Below are positions 1 through 6,880 of a stretch of DNA of 63,907 nucleotides, piece after piece. How positions within the stretch are numbered: position 1 is the first letter of the stretch; every line of letters begins with the position of its first letter. Source of the DNA: Fibrobacteria bacterium (GTDB lineage Bacteria > Fibrobacterota > Fibrobacteria > UBA11236 > JADFYW01); contig JADFYW010000010.1 of NCBI GenBank assembly GCA_015232855.1, forward strand, positions 1 to 63,907, in the 5' to 3' direction. The position numbers were made by a program, and so were the translations under genes. Below the pieces are notes generated by a model, which was not told the DNA's origin, searched no databases, and was given only the letters and a program-made list of their open reading frames with translations.

Positions 1-1069
1 GCTGGTTATTGACCTTCTTTCTCCTGAATATTATCAGAGATATTTAGCACACCCCCAGCAGCTTAAGTTAGATATAGAGGAAGCAATTAAAACCCAGGAT
101 GGGGTTTTAACCGTATTTATCGATGAGGTCCAAAAAATTCCTGCACTTATGGATGTGGTGCATCTTTTATACGCTGATTACGAGGAGCGTGTCCGGTTTT
201 TACTGAGTGGCTCCAGTGCCCGCAAATTAAAAAGGGGCGGTGCCGACATGATGGCAGGCAGACTCCTTACTCTCAATCTTTATCCCTTTTGTTTTTCTGA
301 GTATGAACAACCCTTAAATGATTATTTATTAAAAGGTAGTCTGCCGGTAGTCGTCTCTCATAGTAATTCTGCATCCCGTATCCTCCGTTCTTATGTTACA
401 ACATATCTGAAAGAAGAAGTACTTGAAGAATCTCTGGTCCGTAAAATCGATGTCTTTTCCCGGTTTTTAGAATTAGCAGCACAATACCACGGAAAGATTA
501 TTAATTATTCTGAACTGGCATCGGTGCTCAAAACATCCAGTCATTCGGTAAAGAGTTATTTTGATATCCTCCAGGATACGCTTATAGGGTTTATAATACC
601 CGGCTGGAATGAATCAACAAAAAAACAGCTCCGTCTGGCACCAAAATTTTATCTGTTCGACAACGGAGTCGCCTCTGCCCTTAGAGGTGAACTGCAGATA
701 ACTCTTACTGAGCATTCTTCCCGCTTTGGTGATTTGTTCGAAGCTATGGTCATGCAAGAAATGCTGCGGTATAACGAGTACTTTCAGCTTGACTGTAAAT
801 TTTCATACTGGCGAACAAACAACGGCCAGGAAGTTGATTTGCTTGTTTCACGAGGGTTCGGCAAGCCGCTTGCGGCCATAGAAATCAAGTCCGGCAGCGA
901 GGTCGCTTCAAAAAAGTTAAAAGGCGTTTTTTCTTTTCGCCAGGATTACCCCGAAGTCCCCGTGTATTGTTTTTGCCAGACACCGCTTCCCTATACTGAA
1001 GATGGAATTACATTTCTCCCCTGGCAGGAGGGCCTCCACCGGTTCCGGGATGGCGGGTTGTTTGAATGA
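1..1069 (+). CDS. AAA ATPase with DUF4143 C-terminal domain, 5' end outside window
   Basis: The frame is open from base 2, so the gene enters from the left edge and its N-terminus with the Walker A motif is missing. About 355 codons remain. The visible part starts just before a Walker B motif (TVFIDEVQKIP), followed by the sensor-like segment LLSGSSARKL and the GR-x-LTLNLYPF segment typical of this ATPase family. The C-terminal third has the PD-(D/E)XK-like pattern EVDLLV...AIEIKSG seen in DUF4143 proteins. Members are common in anaerobes and have no firm biochemical role; they are often grouped with mobile or toxin-antitoxin-like genes. The copy looks intact to its TGA. A 3' fossil of another ATPase follows at once (1070-1127). 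Confidence 0.85.
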   Translation, partial: LVIDLLSPEYYQRYLAHPQQLKLDIEEAIKTQDGVLTVFIDEVQKIPALMDVVHLLYADYEERVRFLLSGSSARKLKRGGADMMAGRLLTLNLYPFCFSEYEQPLNDYLLKGSLPVVVSHSNSASRILRSYVTTYLKEEVLEESLVRKIDVFSRFLELAAQYHGKIINYSELASVLKTSSHSVKSYFDILQDTLIGFIIPGWNESTKKQLRLAPKFYLFDNGVASALRGELQITLTEHSSRFGDLFEAMVMQEMLRYNEYFQLDCKFSYWRTNNGQEVDLLVSRGFGKPLAAIEIKSGSEVASKKLKGVFSFRQDYPEVPVYCFCQTPLPYTEDGITFLPWQEGLHRFRDGGLFE

Positions 1070-1127
1070 ATATGTTCGTGCTGGTGTGTTGTATGATTTC
1101 GCACAATGGCGTTCTATGAATTATTAA
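1070..1127 (+). pseudogene. Fossil 3' tail of an ATPase gene
   Basis: Directly after the stop of the first ATPase, a frame reads AGVLYDFAQWRSMNY and then TAA at 1125-1127. It closely resembles the last residues (FFAQWLVSMNY) of the intact ATPase at 3996-5096. Both tails are followed by a related spacer containing GGACTTTATTTCAG and then the common repeat. I infer that a second ATPase gene once ended here and was lost by recombination, leaving only its last 15-20 codons. Confidence 0.6.
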
Positions 1128-1159
1128 TCCCGAATGAGTGATAATTAACCAGGACTATG

Positions 1160-1398
1160 ACCTGGACTTTATTTCAGCTTCATGACGGAGGATAGATGCA
1201 GGCAACGATGTTTGTATGCGGATTGCCTTTAATGTACTAGCTGACTTCACCAGTTTTCAAATAACATTTCCGTGTTAGAAAGCCAAAATCGGGGTTTTTA
1301 TAGCTCTCTAAGGGATGCTATCAACCCAAAACAGGTCTGTTTTTGAGTAAATTAGCCGAAAAAAGGACTTTCACTTGGTCCGACCAAATTTTTAAATT
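1160..1398. repeat. Island repeat R, copy 1
   Basis: First of three long copies of a conserved non-coding repeat (others 3658-3875 and 6297-6495; partial copy 5155-5211). It carries three dyads: TAACA-6-TGTTA (1262-1277), AAAACAGGTCTGTTTT (1328-1343) and TTGGTCCGACCAA (1375-1387), the last followed by T-rich sequence. Spacing between dyads (66 and 113 nt) matches copy 3 exactly. It fills most of the gene-free stretch 1128-1470. Confidence 0.8.
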
Positions 1399-1470
1399 TT
1401 TATGTAACAACGAAAAATCCTGAATTCCCCCAGTTTTTACCGGACAGAATTATTTAAGACGTATAATTAA

Positions 1471-1538
1471 GGGGGTTAAATATACTATCATATTGTATTT
1501 TTATGGGGGTTAAATTATACTATAGTAAGTTGTTTTAA
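1471..1538 (+). promoter_or_regulatory. Tandem direct repeat with TACTATAGTA palindrome upstream of ATPase gene
   Basis: Two 34-bp repeats start at 1471 and 1505, each beginning GGGGGTTAAAT and continuing into an AT-rich TACTAT segment. The second contains the perfect palindrome TACTATAGTA (1518-1527), 21 bp before the ATG at 1549. The same 10-mer occurs at 3919-3928 upstream of the next ATPase, so it may be a shared operator. The role is inferred. Confidence 0.5.
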
Positions 1539-1548
1539 CGGGGTAAAA

Positions 1549-2847
1549 ATGATAAAAAGGACAGTTGATAACTATCTCGCACAATGGGTTTCAAAGAAAA
1601 AGAGGAAACCATTGATAATTCGCGGGGCCAGGCAGGTCGGCAAAACCTATTCTGTTGACCGGCTCGGAGAGTCTTTTGAACACTATATCAAGATTGATTT
1701 TGAAGAGTTGCCTTCGTATAAAAAATTGTTTCAAAAAGACCTGGATGTAAAAAAGATTACCACCCAGATATGTGCTCTGCACGGCATACCTTTCTCCCCG
1801 GAAACAACCCTGCTTTTTTTTGATGAAATACAGGAATGCCCGGAAGCAATTTTGGCACTCCGGTATTATTATGAAAAATTTCCGGAAATTTGCGTTATAG
1901 CTGCCGGTTCATTACTCGAACTCAATTTTACCAATTTGTCTTTTCCGGTAGGAAGAATTGAATTTTACTGGATGTATCCCATTACATTTATGGAATTTCT
2001 TCAGGCTAAAAATGCGGGCCCGTTAACATCGTCTATTCCGGATTTGTCTTCAACAGAACCGGTTCCCGATCTGATCCATGAAAAATTGCTGGAGGATCTG
2101 AAAGAATATTATATCATAGGCGGCATGCCCGAAGCGGTGCAGACCTTTTTGGATGAGTCTTCCTTCACCAGCGTAGCAGAGGTACACCGTTCTATTCTCT
2201 TCAGCTATATTGAAGATATCACCAAGCATTATCCCAGGACTGATAAAGACCTTGTTTCCCGGGTGCTGTACAGCTGCGCCGGGAATGTCGGCCGGCAGAT
2301 AAAATATGCCGGGTTGGTGAAAGGGGAACGCAGCGATACCATAAAGGCTATACTGGAGAAGCTGTATAAAATTTTGCTGGTACACCCGGTGTATGCCGCT
2401 AACGGCGAGCATCCGTTCAAGGTATCCTGCAATCAGAAACTCTTCAAACTCATCTTCCTGGATATCGGGCTTATGCAAACGGCCTGTGGTGTAAGCTTTG
2501 AAGAATCCATTCTTGAAGCGGATTTAATGGCCGCTTATGAGGGAGCGTTAGCGGAACAGTTTGCGGGCCAGGAGTTGACAGCGGGCCAAACATTCGCTCA
2601 ACCTGAAATATTCTACTGGACAAGACAGGAACAGGGAGGGGCTGCAGAGATTGATTTCCTGATGGAGCACAACCCGGTTGTCCCGGTTGAAGTAAAAAGC
2701 GGAAAGGCTGGCAGATTGAGAAGTATGCATCAGGCGCTGATACAGTTTAAAGACGCTCCTTTCGGGGTAGTCCTCTCAACCCGGAATGTTGAAGTGCTTC
2801 AGGAGCAAAGGCTGAAGTTCCTGCCTCTGTACAGTAGTTTGCGATAA
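1549..2847 (+). CDS. AAA ATPase with DUF4143 C-terminal domain
   Basis: A full-length 432-residue member of the AAA_14/DUF4143 family. The N-terminal ATPase has Walker A GARQVGKT at about residues 26-33 and Walker B TLLFFDEIQECP near 88-98. The C-terminal DUF4143 part has the nuclease-fold pattern AEIDFLME...VPVEVKSGKAG (about 365-388). Members are predicted soluble P-loop ATPases with a degenerate or active PD-(D/E)XK domain; no substrate is established. The ATG at 1549 follows GGGG and the TACTATAGTA-containing repeats. The ATPase remnant at 2861 starts only 13 bp after its stop, so the two may be co-transcribed. Confidence 0.88.
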   Translation: MIKRTVDNYLAQWVSKKKRKPLIIRGARQVGKTYSVDRLGESFEHYIKIDFEELPSYKKLFQKDLDVKKITTQICALHGIPFSPETTLLFFDEIQECPEAILALRYYYEKFPEICVIAAGSLLELNFTNLSFPVGRIEFYWMYPITFMEFLQAKNAGPLTSSIPDLSSTEPVPDLIHEKLLEDLKEYYIIGGMPEAVQTFLDESSFTSVAEVHRSILFSYIEDITKHYPRTDKDLVSRVLYSCAGNVGRQIKYAGLVKGERSDTIKAILEKLYKILLVHPVYAANGEHPFKVSCNQKLFKLIFLDIGLMQTACGVSFEESILEADLMAAYEGALAEQFAGQELTAGQTFAQPEIFYWTRQEQGGAAEIDFLMEHNPVVPVEVKSGKAGRLRSMHQALIQFKDAPFGVVLSTRNVEVLQEQRLKFLPLYSSLR

Positions 2848-2860
2848 TTTTAAATAACTG

Positions 2861-3580
2861 GTGTTTAATAAAGCCGGAGTGCTTTATAATTTTTATGAAT
2901 ACTGGCTTAACGATTCGCTCAGTAAGACCAGGGGTAGCGGTGTGGTAAAAGAGGTGTTGAAGCATCTTTGTCGAGAGGATACACCGCCCCGTGTCTCCGA
3001 TCTGGCCCGGAAAATGGGAAAGCGCCCCGAAGAGGTCCATAATGCCTTGAGGATGCTTGATTCGGTTGATGTTTTATACCGGCAGGAAGGGTCGTATCAT
3101 TTTTGTCATTTGCCTTTTAAATTTTTTCTCCGATACAAGTTTTCAGATATGGAGCTGTATGAGTATAACAAAAACCAATACTACGAAAAACAGGTCGATG
3201 ACCTGCGGGAAAAGTTCTACCGGGTATCGACAGAGTTGGGCAAAAGTAAGGAGACCGAGTTCTATTATACTGTTTCAAGCCATCAGGGCAAAATGTTGTG
3301 GGGAATTAAAATTCCAAAATTCAAAGACCTGTGCAAAAACCATATTGAAAGGGGAAATGAAATAGACCTTGCGGGCTGGACACTCAGGGGAAAGCTCTGG
3401 GCTTTTGAAATAAAATGGAAAGGCAAAGCGGCGGGAGTAAAAGAGGTTAAAGCTTTTCTGGGCAAACTTTCTGCCTACCGGTATGTATACATATCAAAAA
3501 CAGGTTTTACGGATCGGGCCATTGAAGAGTTTGACAGGGACAATCGCGTGTTTCTGGTGAAGCCGGGGAGGCAGGTATGA
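2861..3580 (+). pseudogene. Orphan C-terminal half of an archaeal-type AAA ATPase (winged helix plus PD-(D/E)XK)
   Basis: This 239-codon frame opens with GTG in a hydrophobic-aromatic stretch (AGVLYNFYEYWLN) that in full-length ATPase_2-type proteins follows the ATPase core. It continues with a winged-helix-like segment (VSDLARKMGKRPEEVHNALRMLDSVDVLYRQEG) and ends in a nuclease-like domain with NEIDLAG...LWAFEIKWK, a D...ExK pattern. No Walker motifs are present and the upstream sequence belongs to the previous gene, so the ATPase domain is missing. It is either a truncated gene or a free-standing C-terminal domain. Its start abuts the stop of the DUF4143 gene, as if joined by recombination. 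The reading frame itself is undamaged. Confidence 0.6.
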
Positions 3581-3657
3581 CAACTAAAGGAAGTATCAGT
3601 ATTACCAAAAACCAGTACGCGAAAACGCGGAAGAAGTAATTAGGCAGAAAACCTATA

Positions 3658-3875
3658 ATGACGGAGGTTCCGGCCCCCGGCAGCCATATTTGTTTGCGGT
3701 TTGCCTTAAAAGTACCAGCTGACTTCATCTGTTTTCAAATAACATTTCCGTGTTAGAAGGTCAAAAATGAGGCTTTTATAGCTCTCTAAGGGGCACTTTC
3801 AAGCCAAAACAGGTCTGTTTTTGAAGAAATTAGCCCAAAATGGGCATTCACCTGGTCCGAGCAATTTTTTATCAA
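3658..3875. repeat. Island repeat R, copy 2
   Basis: Second long copy of the island repeat. TAACA-6-TGTTA is at 3740-3755 and AAAACAGGTCTGTTTT at 3806-3821, 66 nt apart as in the other copies. The third dyad is decayed here (CTGGTCCGAGCAA). It fills most of 3581-3888, where I see no gene. Confidence 0.8.
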
Positions 3876-3888
3876 GTTAAAACACAAA

Positions 3889-3921
3889 GTACACCAAACA
3901 GTGTTGCACTGTTTAGTGTAC
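3889..3921. promoter_or_regulatory. 33-bp hyphenated palindrome upstream of ATPase
   Basis: The arms GTACAC-c-AAACAGTG and CACTGTTT-a-GTGTAC flank a TTG centre: 14 paired positions with one mismatch. It overlaps the left end of TACTATAGTA (3919-3928) and lies 75 bp before the ATG at 3996. It could be an operator or a leader hairpin; there is no T-run for a terminator. Confidence 0.6.
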
Positions 3922-3928
3922 TATAGTA
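3919..3928. promoter_or_regulatory. TACTATAGTA palindrome, second site
   Basis: A perfect 10-bp palindrome identical to 1518-1527. Both lie in the leader of an ATPase gene of this island, which suggests a common regulator or promoter element. Being short and AT-rich, chance cannot be excluded. Confidence 0.45.
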
Positions 3929-3995
3929 TACTTTTAGGAGTTAAACTATTTGGTTTAATATTTTTTTTATTTCTTAGCGATGAACAGGATAAAAT

Positions 3996-5096
3996 ATGAA
4001 TCCGTTTAAATATGGTCAGGTAGTAACAAAAAGTGATTATTGTTCCAGGTCAGCTCTGGAAAAAGAACTGGGGTCACGGATTCTTTCCGGCCAGAATACA
4101 TACATTGAAGGTGAACGTCGCACAGGCAAAACATCCCTTATTAAAGAAATGACAACGCATCTTAAAAAGCAGTTGGCTTATATCGATTTATTTGAAGTCA
4201 GGACAGTGGATGATGTGATTTCGCGGATGTTGAACGGGCTGGCCAATATACATAGCGGTATAGTTCAGACTCTGCTATCAAAGACGGCAGCCCTTCGGCC
4301 GGCACTGACCGTTGATCCTTTAAGCGGCATGCCGACCGTTACTATTGCCGGAGGAGCAAATCTCAAGCCTGATTCTATGAATAGTATGATGGACCTTTTT
4401 GCAGGTCGTGAATTACGCAATACTGTTGTCGTATTTGATGAATTTCAGGATATCCGCAAGCTTGACAATGCAGCACAAATTCTCGCCATCATGCGGAGTA
4501 AAATTCAATTTTTACAAACACTTCCTTTTGTGTTTTGCGGTAGCATCCGTAATGATATGCATACGATTTTCACTGATCATGATAGTCCGTTTTTTAAATC
4601 CGCCCTGCCTTTAGAAGTTGGGTCAATCGAACGTCAGGTTTTTAGCAGCTTTCTTATAAAGAAATTTCATAAGGCCAGATTAAAGGTCTCACAGGCCACA
4701 ATCGAAAGAATCCTGGATATTGCTGCGGACAATCCCGGTGATACACAACAGTTATGTTCTGCTATAGTAGAAGTGGCTGAAGAACACTCCCAAATTGAGG
4801 AAAGCTCACTCATATCAGCGCTTCAGCGTATTTTTGCCACGGAGCGGAAAGGTTACGACATAAGCCTGAACCGTCTCACTGCTATCCAGATAAAATGTCT
4901 ACGGACGGTTGCCAAAGCGGGAGGGAAAAATACGATGTCAAAAGAATTCATCACCTTATCCGGCATTACCCACCCGACCACAATAAAAAAATCGCTCAAA
5001 CGTTTGGAAGAATTAAAAATTTTGTTTGTCTCCAACGGAGCATATAAATTCATCAATCCCTTTTTCGCCCAATGGCTGGTTTCTATGAATTATTGA
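3996..5096 (+). CDS. AAA ATPase (archaeal ATPase_2 type)
   Basis: A 366-residue P-loop ATPase of the archaeal/STAND-like ATPase_2 family. Walker A is GERRTGKTS (about 39-47) and Walker B NTVVVFDEFQDI (about 142-153), followed by a sensor segment FVFCGSIRND. The C-terminus is a winged-helix-like domain (RTVAKAGGKNTMSKEFITLSG...TIKKSLKRLEEL) ending in FFAQWLVSMNY. Unlike its neighbours it has no nuclease-like tail. The family often binds DNA or partner proteins; the role here is unknown. The 3' tail and the spacer after it are mirrored by the fossil at 1070-1190, so another copy once existed in the island. Confidence 0.82.
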   Translation: MNPFKYGQVVTKSDYCSRSALEKELGSRILSGQNTYIEGERRTGKTSLIKEMTTHLKKQLAYIDLFEVRTVDDVISRMLNGLANIHSGIVQTLLSKTAALRPALTVDPLSGMPTVTIAGGANLKPDSMNSMMDLFAGRELRNTVVVFDEFQDIRKLDNAAQILAIMRSKIQFLQTLPFVFCGSIRNDMHTIFTDHDSPFFKSALPLEVGSIERQVFSSFLIKKFHKARLKVSQATIERILDIAADNPGDTQQLCSAIVEVAEEHSQIEESSLISALQRIFATERKGYDISLNRLTAIQIKCLRTVAKAGGKNTMSKEFITLSGITHPTTIKKSLKRLEELKILFVSNGAYKFINPFFAQWLVSMNY

Positions 5097-5154
5097 TTAT
5101 ATATCCACAAAGTGAATTCGAGGTCATTACACAGGCAAATTTTTTGGACTTTAT

Positions 5155-5211
5155 TTCAGTTTTATGACGGAGGTTCCGGCCCCCGGCAGCTATGTTTATT
5201 TGCGGTTTGCC
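5155..5211. repeat. Island repeat R, partial copy
   Basis: It begins with GGACTTTATTTCAG and TGACGGAGGTTCCGGCCCCC as in copies 1 and 2, and breaks off after TGCGGTTTGCC, where the stop codon of the minus-strand pseudogene begins (5215). The palindromic half of the repeat is missing. Confidence 0.65.
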
Positions 5212-5214
5212 CGA

Positions 5215-5925
5215 TTAAAACAGTTCGTTAAAAAAGATAATATTGTCAAAATAGCCGGTTATCTTCTCAGGTAATTTTGTTGGACGGCCCAGTAATAAAA
5301 CTTTCTGGAGTGGAAGGTTGAAGGTTGTCTGCAGGGCGGCCAGTTTCTTCTCAAAGCTCCGGATTAGCTCAGCTCCTTTTATCTGTTCGGTGTATTTCAT
5401 TTCGCAGACCGTTAATACGTTATCGGCGCGCTTGATAACCAAATCGACCTGGGCTTCATTTTTTTTGAACCAGGAGCCGAATGAATAACTGATACCGGAA
5501 AACTCCAGATGTTTAGCAATTTGTTGCACATGTTTTCGGCATATCCGTTCAAAGGCATAACCCCGCCATTATGTATATACCGGGCCGGTAAGATATTCAT
5601 ATCCTTTAATGGTGCCTGTTTCAATGGCGTTAATATTTGGGAAAATAAACCGGAAATAAAAATGCAGAAATTCATCCTGCAGGCGCAGTAAAAATAGCCT
5701 GCCCCCGGTTTTTTTATCTATAGGATGGACTTTTTCAATAAACCCTGCCATTATGAGGTCTTTCAACATTTTTGAGAATGTACCGCCGTTTGACGATTTT
5801 AATTTTTTGATTAATGTATCCCGGCCCATCGGTCCATGCTCTGCCAGGGCCCTGATTATTTTTTCATATTGATTATTGCCGGCAAAGTGACTGATAAAGA
5901 GCCGCTGAAATTCTATAACATTTAC
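5215..5925 (-). pseudogene. AAA ATPase C-terminal half (DUF234/PD-(D/E)XK) with in-frame stop
   Basis: Read on the minus strand, one frame runs from about 5925 to 5215, with a TAA at 5569-5571 as its only interruption. Before the stop lie a winged-helix-like domain (IIRALAEHGPMGRDTLIKKL) and LHFYFRFIFPN. After it comes WRGYAFERICRKHVQQIAKHL and a nuclease-like part, EAQVDLVIKRADNVLTVCEMKYT. This is the usual order in archaeal-type ATPases with a DUF234 tail. The ATPase core with Walker motifs is absent upstream. The gene is therefore a 5'-truncated fragment that also carries a nonsense mutation. It lies opposite to the rest of the island, between a partial and a full repeat copy. Confidence 0.72.
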
Positions 5926-6120
5926 TGTTTTGACGGTAAAAAGTATTGCTTATCGTTGAAAATTGGAATTATTTATGCCTATCGTTAAATCGGTTGTTAT
6001 GAAATACCAATCATGCTGTATAAAGACATTTTAAACTTTAGCTGTCCAAAATCTCCGGTCTTTCCTTTTTTTGCAAATACGTCATCAGCTCCTGATAATG
6101 CGGCAGGTTACGGAAAGAAG

Positions 6121-6201
6121 GGCCCGTGTAGCTTTAGTCTCCGCTAGGGCTATTGTACCTGCGGACCATACGCCATGTCAATGCTCCCGCTACGCGGGCC
6201 C
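6121..6201. repeat. GC-rich inverted repeat with 12-bp arms
   Basis: The arms GGGCCCGTGTAG (6121-6132) and CTACGCGGGCCC (6190-6201) pair with one mismatch across a 57-nt loop that holds further small dyads (CCCGC-TAC-GCGGG at 6187-6199; TGTCAA...TTGACA on the outside). It starts about 10 bp past the stop of the minus-strand remnant at 6212. It could be a terminator or recombination structure left from the lost gene. The rest of 5930-6120 shows no gene I can support. Confidence 0.5.
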
Positions 6202-6211
6202 TTTGACACAG

Positions 6212-6343
6212 CTAATTTTCCAGGTGCTGGATGCAGCGGATGGAGAAACCATTGCTATTGTTGTTGTCGTAGCGGTACACATCGTCGTTACCTGATCCCA
6301 GGCCACGATGTTTGTTTGCGGTTTGCCTTGAAAGTTCCGGCTG
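6212..6343 (-). pseudogene. C-terminal remnant of a Fibrobacter-major-domain / C-type-lectin-fold protein
   Basis: On the minus strand an open stretch ends GNDDVYRYDNNNSNGFSIRC followed by IQHLEN and a TAG at 6212-6214. The Asn-rich run followed by GFSIRC resembles the C-terminus of TIGR02145 (Fibrobacter succinogenes major paralogous domain) and related FGE-sulfatase-like domains. Only the last 30 or so codons are unique; upstream, the frame passes into island repeat copy 3 and stops. I read it as the stump of a larger gene. The match is from memory of the family pattern. Confidence 0.45.
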
Positions 6344-6495
6344 ACTTCACCTGTTTTTAAATAACATTTCCGTGTTAGAAGGTCAAAACAGGGACTTTTA
6401 TAGCTCTCTAAGGGGTACTTTCAAGCCAAAACAGGCCTGTTTTTGAGGAAATTAGCCGAAAAAAGGACTTTCACTTGGTCCGACCAATTTTTAAT
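6297..6495. repeat. Island repeat R, copy 3
   Basis: Best-preserved copy. TAACA-6-TGTTA at 6362-6377, the perfect 16-bp palindrome AAAACAGGCCTGTTTT at 6428-6443 and TTGGTCCGACCAA at 6475-6487 followed by TTTTT. Spacings equal those of copy 1 (66 and 113 nt). It ends about 25 bp before the hipB promoter. Confidence 0.8.
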
Positions 6496-6518
6496 TTATC
6501 CATTAACGTATTATTTTA

Positions 6519-6547
6519 TTGACATTAAACAATATAAAGCATATAAT
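6519..6547 (+). promoter_or_regulatory. Consensus sigma-70 promoter of hipBA
   Basis: TTGACA (6519-6524), a 17-bp spacer and TATAAT (6542-6547): a full match to the consensus. The ATG at 6558 is only 10 bp past the -10 box, so the transcript would be nearly leaderless. Confidence 0.8.
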
Positions 6548-6557
6548 ATTATACATT

Positions 6558-6875
6558 ATGAAATCAAAGAAAAACATTCTATTGCCAAGGGCGCAAAAAG
6601 CTCTGTTCGCACTGGGCAATAATCTTAAGCTTGCCCGCTTGCGCAGGAAGTTGAGTATGGCCATGGTGGCAGAGCGAGCCAACATCAGTCGGGCAACCCT
6701 CGGGGCTATTGAGAGCGGGGCTCCCAGTGTTGCTATAGGAGCTTATACGCAGGTTCTGTTTGTGCTGGGCTTGGAAGAAGACCTGCAGAAAGTTGCCCTT
6801 GATGATACTCTGGGAAGAAAGCTGCAGGATGCAGGTCTTCCAATCAGGGCCAGGGCGCCTAAATCACAGGAATAA
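6558..6875 (+). CDS. hipB: HipB-like antitoxin, helix-turn-helix
   Basis: A 105-residue XRE/HipB-type DNA-binding protein. A helix-turn-helix lies at about residues 21-55 (NNLKLARLRRKLSMAMVAER...ATLGAIESG). It should bind the promoter of its own operon and neutralise the downstream HipA kinase. I chose the ATG at 6558 because an upstream in-frame TTG (6519) is the -35 box itself. There is no Shine-Dalgarno sequence and hardly any room for one, so initiation is probably leaderless. The stop is 5 bp before hipA, the tight antitoxin-first order usual for this pair. Confidence 0.85.
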   Translation: MKSKKNILLPRAQKALFALGNNLKLARLRRKLSMAMVAERANISRATLGAIESGAPSVAIGAYTQVLFVLGLEEDLQKVALDDTLGRKLQDAGLPIRARAPKSQE

Positions 6876-6880
6876 ACCAG

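Noticed and set aside
2050-2478. 142-codon minus-strand frame inside the DUF4143 ATPase
   Set aside because: Shadow of a clearly conserved plus-strand gene.
6121-6201. tRNA-like sequence (7-bp acceptor-like stem GGGCCCG/CGGGCCC and a TAGC/GCTA arm)
   Set aside because: No T-arm with GGTTCRA and no pairing anticodon stem; it is better described as a GC-rich inverted repeat.
6071-6295. 74-codon plus-strand frame over the remnant region
   Set aside because: It is the antisense of the lectin-fold remnant and hairpin; the minus-strand reading matches a known protein pattern.
1160-6495. Integron attC array
   Set aside because: The repeats are longer than attC, R' and R'' core sites in the right order are not seen, and no integrase is present; only the cassette-like layout is similar.
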